Assembly (NCBI GenBank): GCA_037179385.1
Contig: CM074185.1
Coordinates: forward strand, 9,419,371-9,483,370
DNA length: 64,000 bases
Source: Holothuria scabra
Taxonomy: Eukaryota; Echinodermata; Holothuroidea; Aspidochirotida; Holothuriidae
Reading direction: 5' to 3'
The notes beneath the pieces are model-generated. The model did not search any database. It was not told where the DNA came from and saw only the letters and a list, made by a program, of their open reading frames with translations. The translations under genes were made by a program, and so were the position numbers. Shown one piece after another: positions 32,700 to 41,740 of the stretch (position 1 is its first letter; every line of letters starts with the position of its first letter).

Positions 32700-34520
32700 C
32701 CCGACGGTAGTAGACACCCTTTCCCACACAGCTGTATGTGAGAATAATAATAGGCTCTTATTTAGCTAATGTTCAGGTTTCATGGATCCACTGGCGATGC
32801 TATACCATTTTATAAATTCGCGTAATTCGTATCAGTATTGTTTATAACCAGCCAACGAGTATGTTTTATGTCGTTTTTTATTTTGATCCTGTGGGTACAT
32901 GTTCCAAATTAAGTTGCGATTCTGTTGATCTTTCCTTATCATTTCTTCACAGTAGTAGTTTCATAGGCTAGGTCATAATCCGTGGGCTGGAGGGGCCCAC
33001 CTGGCAACCCCCCCCCCTAGAATTAATGAAAGAAGGATAGGAATGTAATTAATAATTTGACTAGGTATCAGAGGTACATGTTAAAAAAATATGCTATAAT
33101 CTGATATCAAAATATAAAAGATTGTTGGTTGGGACATGTTTTTATTGATTAGTTTTTGTATTTTTATTGTAAATTGACATAATTATCTCATGGTAGCCAT
33201 TTTACTTTCCGCCATCTTGGTTGACCTCAATAAGAAATAGTTGTTATCAAAATATAATTTCAATTTATATGTCGTAAAATATGGCCAGATTTAAAGGGCA
33301 ACTAGCCTTTATGCTTCAGTTATTTTTAATGATTTTTTTCATATTATTTTTATAAATTATGATTGTTATTTTGGCGGCCATTTTGTGATTTCCGCCATCT
33401 TGGTTAGGTTGAAGTCCTGCACAAATATCAGAAATAAATTATAAAAATTACGCTATAATTCCATACCAAAATATTTTTCCCTACGTTTGTCAAGTAGCCT
33501 ACCTGTCTAGTCAAGGTTATTGATCTGAGATGTAGGTTTAAGAACAGGCTGCAAATTATGTGTTCTAACAATATGGATATGCATTGGTTAACACTGTTAA
33601 CACAACCAAGAGGTGATTTTATTGAGAACTGTAGTGTTCCGATAAGTAGATTAAACTAATTCATTGCGTGGGGCTCTTCATGGATAGATGATTGGCTTGT
33701 AGTTTTTCCATTTGCCCCTTGAGAAATCCCATGCCAAGGCGAGTTTCTTCTGAGACTTCTGTCGCAAGTGACGCATATAGACCCTCCTGTAACCTCATTA
33801 TCGTCGACAAATAAAATTCCAACAACCCGACACGGCGATCGATCATACGTCTTTCTTCGAAATGTATATAACATTTTTTTCGAAAATGACAATTGATTGC
33901 CGTGAGGACAGTCAATTGAGGGTCTATAATTAGCCTACCGATCATCTTTATCAGTTAACGACTATAGTGGTGGGGGTTTTTAACTGAGACCCTCTTAACG
34001 GGAGAGCCACAATTATTACCTTGATACGTCCTTTTAGAAGCTGATGTACCCCAAAATTAATGGTCTTAGCCCTTATCAACTGCTGTGGGAAATTCAAAGA
34101 TTCTGTGTGTACCACAGAATAAATAAGCTGCATATATTACAAGGTAGAACCATTCAGTGGGTACGTCACATTGATGCTAAGTGCACCATGACAGAGTGGA
34201 GTTTGTTAAAACAGAAAGGTCTCAAAGGATTAGGAGATATACGTTACGATAGTAGCTGGCTAGTCTGGAATGATGAACTGGTTCATTACCCAGTGACTCT
34301 TTGAAACATTTTATAACACCTTATGAAATATTTAAAAACTTTTTGTGTTATAGCTGAGTATAGTGATAAGGTTTACTACAAACGACATAATGGCCTACTA
34401 TGGAAAGAGCCAGTAATAGCAACAATAACAACATGGTCCTGTCCACATATAGCTTACACATTGCTTCATAAAGGGATGCTGCACTTGCATAGGGAAGTGC
34501 CTTTATAGCAGAGCTCGCCC
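32700..34520. other. Intergenic; includes a diverged direct duplication
   Basis: GCCATTTT then TTTCCGCCATCTTGGTT occurs at about 33197-33222 and 33380-33407 within a larger diverged duplication. A C10 run is at 33007. An 86-codon ORF at 34044-34304 is protein-like in composition but matches nothing I know. Confidence 0.4.
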
Positions 34521-34552
34521 TGTGGAAGGGGTGCAGAATTACCGTACCCAAG

Positions 34553-34642
34553 GTATTTCCCGTCTGTCGTGAAAGAAGACTAGACGGATGGACTACATAC
34601 CATTTTCGTGTGGGTGTGTCGTTAAAACTCTTCTAACTGACT

Positions 34643-34676
<34 letters not shown>

Positions 34677-34735
34677 TTGACTGACTGACCGACTGACCGA
34701 CTGACTGACTAACTGACTTACTGACTGAGCGAAGG
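34553..34735. repeat. Retroposon-tail repeat followed by (GACT)n
   Basis: The GGTATTTCCCGTCTGTCGTG block (relative of 29059-29095) runs into a (GACT)n microsatellite with interruptions at 34640-34730. Confidence 0.8.
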
Positions 34736-34847
34736 ACATGTACGCAGTCCTATTATTTAAGACTTTTAATAATACCTATACAAAGGTACTTTTTGCTTCC
34801 ATTAAGACCACTAAAAAGCCTAAAATGTCAGAGTTTCAAGGGGCCCT

Positions 34848-35330
34848 GTTCCAGGCCCCTGGACCCCACGCATATTGCCTCGGGATTTTAACATTTTGGC
34901 TTTGCCCCCTAAAATTAGGGTAAAGTGTTTCTCCTTAATCAAATGGCAAAGTACTTTACGATTCCATGCTCGTCCCCTACCTCGCCCACTTCTGAATTAA
35001 ATTCATATTTTAGAATCCTTAATTAGAATATGATTTTGAACCATTTTGGAGCCTCTCAAATCACAAAAATCGCTGAGCTTCAAGGAGATTCGCCCCCTGG
35101 ACCCCAACTGGGGCCTGAACCCCACCAGGGCTCCGTAAGCGGGCCTCTGGACCCCACGCCGATGGGGTTTTGCGCTTCGCTCAAAAACGGACGCCTTACG
35201 GTGTCACCATAATGTCGGCTGCGAAAACTTGTGGCCTCCAATAAAAAACATCTTCCGCCGCCTATTTGACTGACTGACTGACTGACTGTGTGAAAGTCTG
35301 AACGACTGACAGACAGACAGACAGACAGAC
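34848..35330 (+). repeat. Family C repeat, copy 2, with GACT/GACA tail
   Basis: Matches 4434-4800 over most of its length. A hairpin GGGGCC-CTGTTCCA-GGCCCC lies at about 34850. The 3' end, AATAAAAAACATCTTCCGCC, joins a (GACT)n then (GACA)n microsatellite at 35266-35330. The microsatellite tail on both sides may reflect retroposition or recombination. Confidence 0.75.
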
Positions 35331-35756
35331 TAACACTGAACTAACTTACTAACTGACCAACTAAACAACTAAATATTGTGGAGATTCATGACGATACAAT
35401 TAAATTATAAACCTAGAACTGGCCTAGCGCTAACTGAGAAAGATATGTTTTGAGGCGAATAGAAGAAACACAACTCAACACTAACGTTTTAACCAAGTGA
35501 TTGACCTACATATACGGATTCATTCACGTACGTTTCACGAAATCCCGTTCAAGTGGACTTCGTGTGTACAGTTGTCTCGCGAAACTATTTTTTCTTTTGT
35601 ATATTTGTTGCTTTAGTAGTTATTTTCCTTTGAATATTTCCCACATATTTTTCAATATTTTTGCGCATCTTTTGACAAAATATATGATGTTAACTTGTAC
35701 CATTTTCTCAAAAGATGTCAAATTAATTAAGATTTTTTAGCTAGTAACGTACTCGG

Positions 35757-35827
35757 TATAAAATGACAATGAAGACTGCCTTTTTGGATGCAGCGCAAAT
35801 CTTCAGTTCGCCTCACAGTACAAGGAG
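35757..35827 (+). promoter_or_regulatory. Possible core promoter and 5' UTR exon of the BRICHOS-repeat gene
   Basis: TATAAAA at 35757-35763 is followed about 40 bases later by a TTCAGTTCG initiator-like word (about 35802) and then a candidate donor GTAAGC (35828). If used, it would make a short untranslated first exon about 0.8 kb upstream of the first coding exon. This is an inference from spacing only. An ATG at 35764 overlaps the TATA word and is unlikely to be translated from this start. Confidence 0.3.
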
Positions 35828-36605
35828 TAAGCCAGTTCTTGTTTTTAATTCTGTTGAAATATACCGGGCTTGAATTGGACTTGGTACGTACACCTATTTA
35901 TATCTCACCCTTCATCGAATTAATAATTACACACTTTCACAGGTGAACTATTCGCATGCACTTTACATACTAGGCCTGTCACGGTAGTTTTCTACCGGCA
36001 TTTCCTTTCAGTCACGTTATTTTACAGATTGCAGTCGTGATATTCTTATATTTAGAAAACTAATTGCTAATGCTTGATCTACATTTAGTCAGTCCAGTAT
36101 ACCTTTACTGCTTTATTTTACAAATTTATATAGAGAGACAAAAATTAAATCCAAAAATGCGTCATGATTATGATAAATTGTGCCAAAGACTCGAGATAAT
36201 AATGATAAAGTTGTTCGTACGTGCTTGTCTAAATTATATAGTATCGTTGAATGTGATTGAACTTTTTCCTGCTCAATTTTTAGTCTAAATGCAATATGTG
36301 ACTGATCCTGGAGACTACTGGGTGGCTACATCATTTTGTCCTCTCAACTTGACTCCGAAAAATAAAATAAAGTTACACGACATGTTGTCTCTTTTACATG
36401 AGAGGTTGAGTCCACAGAACACACAGTCGAAAAGTCTAAATATCTAGTCATAAATCTAATTAAACAAGTGCACAGATATTGAGATTTTTTGTTTACTTTT
36501 CCCCTTACAGTTAAAATGTTCATTAAACTCGAACTTGACAAATTTACGTTAAGAAAGGCGTAAAGTTTCCATAGAACCTGAATTTATTGATAAAATCATT
36601 ACTTA

Positions 36606-36646
36606 ATGCATCGTTTTGAAGAAAATGCTGTATCAAAATATATCCA
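36606..36646 (+). CDS. Coding exon 1 of the BRICHOS-repeat gene
   Basis: ATG at 36606 is preceded by an in-frame TAA at 36591. It encodes MHRFEENAVSKYI plus two bases and ends CA|GTACGT. The two leftover bases fit the next exon, whose first base completes a Gln codon. It was chosen because phase, start and donor agree and it gives a sensible cytosolic tail. The donor is not a strong one and the start context is poor, so another first exon is possible. Confidence 0.45.
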
Positions 36647-39600
36647 GTACGTACAGGCAACCTTGAGAAGTCCATAAAATAAACTCGCAGTGAAGGACAA
36701 ATCTCCCAATTTTGTTGCCAGACCTTCCCAATTAATTGCCAACTCTGACGATCGTTAGTTCTGTGGAATCATCTTGGCATGTAGGTATTCTTTATTTGTG
36801 ATATCTTTCAAAGCAACAATTTTCTTTTTGAATATATCTCAACTCAGAAGTAATTGATCCTATTTTACTTTGAAGAATTACATTCACAAATTTAATCACC
36901 TTCAAACATTTGTTTTCAGCAGTAGGCTAATTTGTTTGCATTATTACGAACAGTTCGTACTTTCATTTGTTTCGCAGATTGGAAATAGTGCAATCAAGAA
37001 AACTATTTACGGTGCTTGCCACAATAACTGTAATGGCAGTTGTTATTGCAATAGTTGTAAGTGTTGCATACATGTTTTTGTGGCCCAGCTCATCGCAAGG
37101 AAGTAGCCTTGATGGATCGAAGGAGGAGCATATATTTGAGAGATCTCGTGAGGTATGTTCTACATGCATGCACTATTTTACTAGATCAAGTTAAACAGTT
37201 GTTTCTTAGAGCTGAAAATTTACTATTATCGAATTACATAAAACAACTAACAAAACGAAACATAGCAAGCTTAGTGATTAGTTAATGAATATTAGTCGTG
37301 TATTCTTTTCGTAAAAGGTGGATTCGTTTTACATTAACGTCGTTTCAGTGTGAGTTCTCTGTGAACACTGGAAGCCCTCATTTTAAATATCTACCGCGAA
37401 ATCCTATTTTCAAAATTCAAGAAGTATTATTCAAGTTTTCGACTTAAGAGAAAATGGTTTCTTTCCTTCATACATATATAGGAATTTCTTGTGAAGCTTA
37501 CATTTGGGGACAAATCACGTGAAGGGCTGATTGAATTAGATGTAGACCAAAGTCTCGTTTTCATCTACGACGTAGCAGCTGGTTTATCCGTGACCTTAGA
37601 TTACGATGGGGTAAGATCAGCATGTCTATGCCTATGCAGAACTTTATCTCCCAAACAAATTTGTTGTAAATATTTGGCCAGAAGAGAGGTGTTTTAAGGG
37701 TCAATCCTCTTACCCCACACTACAATTTTGGTAAGGGGGTACCGAAATTCTCAATTGGCTCAGCTCTTTGCTTGACTGCTAATTCAAACCATGCAGAGTA
37801 CCAAAGCTTACATTACACAGAGTGAATTGTACTGAGAGTGTTTTGATTATAAACATTGAGTTTTTCTATACCCACCTAGAAGCAATAAACTGAGATTGTG
37901 TCTGGATGAGGATGAATTCCAGACAATTATGGTAGGGACTTAAGTAAGAAGGTAAGGAGAATTGGTACTGTTTGGGGTGAGAGAACTGGGCCTTTAAATC
38001 ATACACGATATTTAACAGTTATGTAAAACTGAAGGGTGCAGGCTGCAAAGTCATATAATTTATGAGTAATACATCTACTAGAGAGAAAGTGATTAAAAAT
38101 ATGTCGATGATTCGATGATTTCGAACTTAAAGGTAAAGAGCAGTCCCCCAAACTTATTTTGAAGAAAAAGCTTAATAACACAATTTTCATGTTATTTCTC
38201 TTCAAAGAATCTTTCATTACATTTCATGACTTTACTATTGCATATTCAAGGTAAACTAAGTAGTTATTTCTGGTAAATTTCACATTTGAAGAGAAAAAAA
38301 CATTGTCACATGACTCCCAACAGCCAATCATGAAACTGGACAGTCTACTACACTTCTTCAATTTGGAATGACTGTTCCTGCCCTTTAAAAAGGTAGGAAT
38401 GTGTCTAACTATGCAAATACAGCTTCCACTATCTCTTCTCGATTAGGGAATTGTGATGATCAAAAACTCGTCTTCTTCTGAGTGTCTTTTCACTCTTTTG
38501 GAGCACGTTCCCGAATATCAGAGAGATGAAATAAAGACTATCAACCTGATACTCGAGCAAGAAGTTGGAAACGTCTTTTTTCCTTTGGTGAGTATACGTG
38601 CCATGGTACAAGCATTTCGCCTATTTTCACTAAACCTAGGCTCACTAACGCAGATTAAGAATTGCACTTGTGATCTGGGTTTCACTAACACAGATCAAGA
38701 ATTTCATACGTGCCAATAAAAACTAAAACGTATTTGACGGGAGAGATCCCATCAAATTTAATCTCTATATTTTGAAATCTCCTGGATGCGTTTCCATTAG
38801 CTGGATTATTTTACACATGTTCCAATCCCCCTTTGAGTAAAGCGTTTATTTTGAAAGCAGTTCGTTTGAGTAAACCCACATTAAAAAAAAGAAAAAAAGA
38901 AAGAAAAAAAAAATAGGAACACTATAAGTTATAATGCAAAACGTTGAACAAAAGTCCTGAGCCCTCTTATTTCTTGCATATTTGGAGATGGTCTTAGGAA
39001 TGGCGGAATATATTGAAATTGATATGTGTCATACATACTTGTAAAAAGGGGACCGTAAACCTTAGAAAATTACCCAGCTGATCTGGTAACAGGGTCCGCT
39101 CTATAGTCCCCAGTCTTACTGGTCCCCCGTCTCATTGGTCTCCGTCCCAATGAGACGGGGGACTAATGAGACGAATTACTCTAAATGGGGGACCAATGAG
39201 ACGGGGGGGGGGGCAATGAGACAGGGGACCAATCAGACGGGGGACTATTGACATTATCCCCTGGTAACATGTCAATGGATCTTGTAGAACTTGGAATGCA
39301 GTTAAACATATCTGCATATACTGGTTCTCACCAATGCAATAGTCGAATCCGGAGACTCCGAGTAACGAGATCACTGAGCATTTTTCCGACTTTCAAGGAC
39401 TCGAGTCCGGAATCGGACTCGGACTCGAGTCCCTGTACTTTCTCAGTGGAGAACAAAATTAAACCTCTCAGACCGAGTCCTTCAAATTCTGAAAGCACGA
39501 GTACGAGTCCTGACTCGACTACACAGCCCTGGTTTTCACAAGTATGCAGGACTAACAATGACCATATGAGAGCCATCAGAAATTCACTCGGAACAATAGT

Positions 39601-41671
39601 TAAAAAATAAAGTAGTCATCAATCGTAACAGGGAGCTCCCAGGTTGTTCACTTCATTGAATCGACAGAGTGAGCCTTGCAGCATTTGTCACTTTGTTGGA
39701 TGCTGTGTTTCGAAACAAAATGGAAGATACCACAGTTAGCCAGGTAGCAAACCTATATGGGTGTCATATGAGTAAACACATATGGAGCGCATTTATTTTT
39801 GCATCCAAGATTAATAAGGGCTCATGTGGGAATTCCACATAAATGAGCGATATTATAGGGCTGGCTCTTATTTTCCTCATGCATCCGTTGATTACATGGG
39901 CCCCAGAACTATTTCATATGTGTCATAAGGGTCATGTGGGCTAGACCACATGACCCCTTATAAATCCAGGTTGCAAAATTATATGGGCCCCTTATGGACC
40001 AAGAAATGGGACCCATCCCAGCCAACATGCCCAGTTGGGTCCCGACTGGGCTCCAGCTGGGCTACTTGCTGGGCCCCAGCTGGGACCCATTCGTGTTTGT
40101 CAGGTGTTCCCACATGGGGCCCAACTGGGCTAGCCTTTCCCAGCTGATGTCCAGCTGAAGCCCAGCTGGAGCCCAGTCGGGGCCCAACTGGGCATGTTGG
40201 CTGGGATAAAGGTCACACGGGGTAATGGTACGGGATCTACCTTCATTAACAGGGATATTTTCGAAAGATTGGCCACAAAACCAACCTTTCCGAAGAACAA
40301 GGCTTTTTGTATGACTACCCATTCATTAGTCTGTTTTAAAGGGCAAGCACAGTCCTAGAAAATTTGTTTTGAAGCAACAGCTAGATATCACAATTTGCTT
40401 CTTATTTTCCTTCAATGTAGGCTACCTTTCATTAAATTTTATGACTTCAATTTTGCATATGCAAGATAAACCAAACAGTAATACTTCTGGTAAATTTTAC
40501 ATTTGAGGGGTAAAAATGTTGTCACATGACTCTCAACAGCCAGTCACGTAATAAGACAGTCTACTACAGTACACAAAGTTGGGGTGACTGCTCCTGCCCA
40601 TTAATTCTGTTCATCTTATGCACTGGCTCCTTTCCGTAGTGTAGATAACACAAAGACTTTTTGTTGTAGACTTGTAATTAACTCAGCTTAATTAATGGAG
40701 TTGCTCAGTTGGTGGGCCGCAAAACACCATCTAACCTAACCCAACCTAACCCAACCTTACCGGTTGGTCCATTTTCTGCTAATGTTTCACAACGTGGGCA
40801 TCTTTCTATAAAATCATTTCGTGAATCGCCGGCCGTTGATGACAATGTCGTAGATGATACAGATTATGATGTCCCATCAACAGCTTTAACATTGACATGG
40901 GAATAAATATTTCTTACATTTTACCCTCAGGACTCAGGTGATGCTGACACACTTACTTTGCACAAACCTAACTTCATCCCACAAGAGTACGTCCAGTTGG
41001 CAAGTAATCCCAAAATTGCCGAACAGTGTGTTGACTCTGCATCCTATTGGCTGGAGGGTCGTAGACAAAAACGAAAGCCGGCAGACGATTTTGCTACGTG
41101 GTTGCCAGTAACATCACCTAAGGGTAGAAAAAGGCGTTATGCGGAAGATCCCATCGTTATGGAGTTAAAAGGAGAACCGCCTGGTCGAATCCAAAGACGG
41201 AAGATGGCAGATGATTTTGTTACATGGTTGCCAGGAACAACACCTACGGGCAGAAAAAGGCGAGAGGTGGCAGACCACTCTGTTATCGGGTTGGAAGGAG
41301 AACCGCCTAGTCATAGTCACAGACGGAAGTTGGCCGACGATTTTGTTGTGTGGTTGCCAGTAACATCACCTAAGAGTAGAAAAAGGCGGGATACCCCAAC
41401 TCCCTCTGGTATGGAGCTAAAAGAACAACTGCCTATTGATAATCAAAGACGAAAGACACCAGAGGATTTTGTTACATGGTTGCCAGGAACAACACCTATG
41501 GGCAGAAAAAGACGAGAAACGGCAGATCACTCTGTTTTTGGGTTGGAAGAAGAACCGCGTAGTCGTAGTCAAAGACGGAAGTTGTCGGAAGATTTTCGTA
41601 CGTGGTTTCCAGGAACACCACCTTGGGGTAGAAAAAGACGTGAGACGGCAGACCATTCTATCCCATCATAG
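36606..41671 (+). CDS. BRICHOS-domain type II membrane precursor with five C-terminal peptide repeats
   Basis: Five exons (36606-36646, 36978-37152, 37482-37610, 38447-38587, 40931-41671) join in phase to 1227 nt, 408 residues plus stop. Residues 1-22 are a cytosolic tail ending RK; 23-48 are a membrane segment; 51-72 a linker. About 75-203 resembles BRICHOS: IYDVAAGL with Asp102, then Cys128 (SSSSECLFTLLEHVP) and Cys195 in EQCVDSASYWLEG, like the C-P-FWL ending of chondromodulin/tenomodulin. A furin-type site RRQKR (206-210) follows. Residues 211-408 are five 42-residue repeats with RKRR and RR sites. BRICHOS proteins enter the secretory pathway, where the domain assists folding of a C-terminal segment that is then cut off. 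I infer that this one releases several short peptides. It is not named because I know no orthologue. Exon 1 is the weakest part. Confidence 0.75.
36978..37152 (+). CDS. Coding exon 2: membrane anchor
   Basis: Acceptor TTTGTTTCGCAG before 36978; donor GAG|GTATGT at 37153. It encodes LEIVQSRK then a 26-residue hydrophobic run (FTVLATITVMAVVIAIVV and on to YMFLW), followed by a Ser/Gln-rich and acidic linker. Arg-Lys immediately before the hydrophobic run and acidic residues after it favour the N-in, C-out orientation usual for BRICHOS proteins. Confidence 0.75.
37482..37610 (+). CDS. Coding exon 3: first half of BRICHOS domain
   Basis: Acceptor after a pyrimidine-rich stretch (ATATATAG, 37480-37481); donor GGG|GTAAGA at 37611; phase 0 at both ends. 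It encodes beta-strand-like FLVKLTF, LIELDVD and SLVFIYDVAAGLSVTLDYD. The Asp of IYDVAAGL falls where BRICHOS domains have their invariant Asp (compare VYDYQQL in surfactant protein C). Confidence 0.8.
37695..37996. mobile_element. MITE-like element (CTCTCACCC termini), copy 2, intronic
   Basis: The left end AAGGGTCAATCCTCTTACCC and right end GGGGTGAGAGAACTGGGCCT are roughly inverted. Inner blocks match 5728-5900. It lies in intron 3 of the BRICHOS-repeat gene. Confidence 0.65.
38127..38388. mobile_element. TTAA-type MITE, intronic
   Basis: Runs from TTAAAGGTAAAGAGCAGTCC to CTGTTCCTGCCCTTTAA, with inverted ends flanked by TTAA. About 262 bp; the inner GTCACATGACTCCCAACAGC matches 40336-40604. 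Its right end is less than 60 bases from the acceptor of exon 4. Confidence 0.85.
38447..38587 (+). CDS. Coding exon 4: second part of BRICHOS domain
   Basis: Acceptor CTCTTCTCGATTAG at 38446; donor TTG|GTGAGT at 38588; phase 0 at both ends. It encodes GIVMIKNSSSSECLFTLLEH, then VPEYQRDEIKTINLILEQEV. The Cys and the following Leu/Pro positions agree with BRICHOS (compare CCYIMKI-PESIPSLEAL in surfactant protein C). Confidence 0.8.
38880..38916. repeat. A-rich tract (A/G simple repeat)
   Basis: An (AAAAG)n-like run in intron 4 of the BRICHOS-repeat gene. Confidence 0.8.
39106..39245. repeat. Tandem GGGGGACCAATGAGAC repeat with inverted first part
   Basis: The unit GGGGGACYAATGAGAC of about 20 bases occurs four to five times. 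At the left it appears in reverse complement (GTCTCATTGGTC), so the array starts as a palindrome. Intronic. The ORF read across it on the minus strand is a repeat artefact. Confidence 0.85.
39395..39530. repeat. Cluster of GACTCGAGTC-like words
   Basis: At least eight variants of GACTCGAGTC, GGACTCG and CGAGTCC occur within 130 bases, many self-complementary. A comparable cluster with GACTTGAGTCAC words is at 60180-60330. Confidence 0.75.
39745..39980. repeat. CATATG/CCTTAT-type palindromic repeat
   Basis: Alternating CATATGGG, CATATGAG, TCATGTGG and CCCCTTAT words in both orientations over about 230 bases. It probably is a decayed inverted-repeat element in the last intron. Confidence 0.5.
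40017..40206. mobile_element. MITE with CCCAGCCAACATGCCCAGTT inverted ends
   Basis: The left end from TCCCAGCCAACATGCCCAGT (40017) is inverted at 40160-40206 with minor changes. The interior is built from CAGCTGGG/CCCAGCTG words. Intronic. Elements with these ends are widespread in aquatic animals, as far as I recall. Confidence 0.85.
40336..40604. mobile_element. TTAA-type MITE, second intronic copy
   Basis: Runs from TTAAAGGGCAAGCACAGTCC to GGGTGACTGCTCCTGCCCAT then TTAA. About 269 bp, related to 38127-38388; it lies about 330 bases upstream of exon 5. Confidence 0.85.
40931..41671 (+). CDS. Coding exon 5: BRICHOS end, cleavage site and peptide repeats
   Basis: Acceptor ATTTTACCCTCAG at 40930; stop TAG at 41669-41671. 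The exon starts DSGDADTLTL, contains the second BRICHOS Cys (EQCVDSASYWLEG) and RRQKR, then repeats of 126 nt starting at 41075, 41201, 41327, 41453 and 41579 (the last truncated). Each has a first half of the form K-xxx-DF-x-x-W-x-P...-RKRR and a spacer ending RR. An apparent start at 40958 is TTG (Leu), an internal codon. Antisense ORFs across this exon are shadows of the repeat. Confidence 0.85.
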   Translation, partial: DSGDADTLTLHKPNFIPQEYVQLASNPKIAEQCVDSASYWLEGRRQKRKPADDFATWLPVTSPKGRKRRYAEDPIVMELKGEPPGRIQRRKMADDFVTWLPGTTPTGRKRREVADHSVIGLEGEPPSHSHRRKLADDFVVWLPVTSPKSRKRRDTPTPSGMELKEQLPIDNQRRKTPEDFVTWLPGTTPMGRKRRETADHSVFGLEEEPRSRSQRRKLSEDFRTWFPGTPPWGRKRRETADHSIPS

Positions 41672-41734
41672 AATCCTATTGCGATTGAAGATCTTTGCGC
41701 GGCATGTGCTAGTATTACAGTGTTGCAAATAGTG

Positions 41735-41740
41735 ATTAAA
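41735..41740 (+). terminator. Possible poly(A) signal ATTAAA
   Basis: ATTAAA lies 64 bases after the stop codon of the BRICHOS-repeat gene. It is the commonest variant of AATAAA. No better signal is nearer. Confidence 0.4.

Noticed and set aside
34044..34508. Plus-strand ORFs of 86 and 61 codons as a gene
   Set aside because: Protein-like composition but no motif, no clear splice sites, and an antisense ORF of similar length.
35764..35830. ATG at 35764 as the start of the BRICHOS-repeat gene
   Set aside because: It overlaps the TATA word, and its donor would leave one base, which does not fit the phase of the exon at 36978.
40709..40906. 65-codon ORF as an extra exon of the BRICHOS-repeat gene
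   Set aside because: It ends in a stop just before the exon 5 acceptor and has no donor; exons 4 and 5 already join in phase without it.
40958..40960. Apparent start of a 237-codon ORF in the peptide-repeat exon
   Set aside because: The codon is TTG and lies inside exon 5, whose frame continues back to the acceptor at 40930 and in phase with exon 4.
41075..41671. CRISPR-like or minisatellite explanation for the regular 126-nt repeat
   Set aside because: The period is a multiple of three, the frame is open, the processing sites are conserved, and it is spliced in frame to a BRICHOS-like region in an intron-bearing genome.
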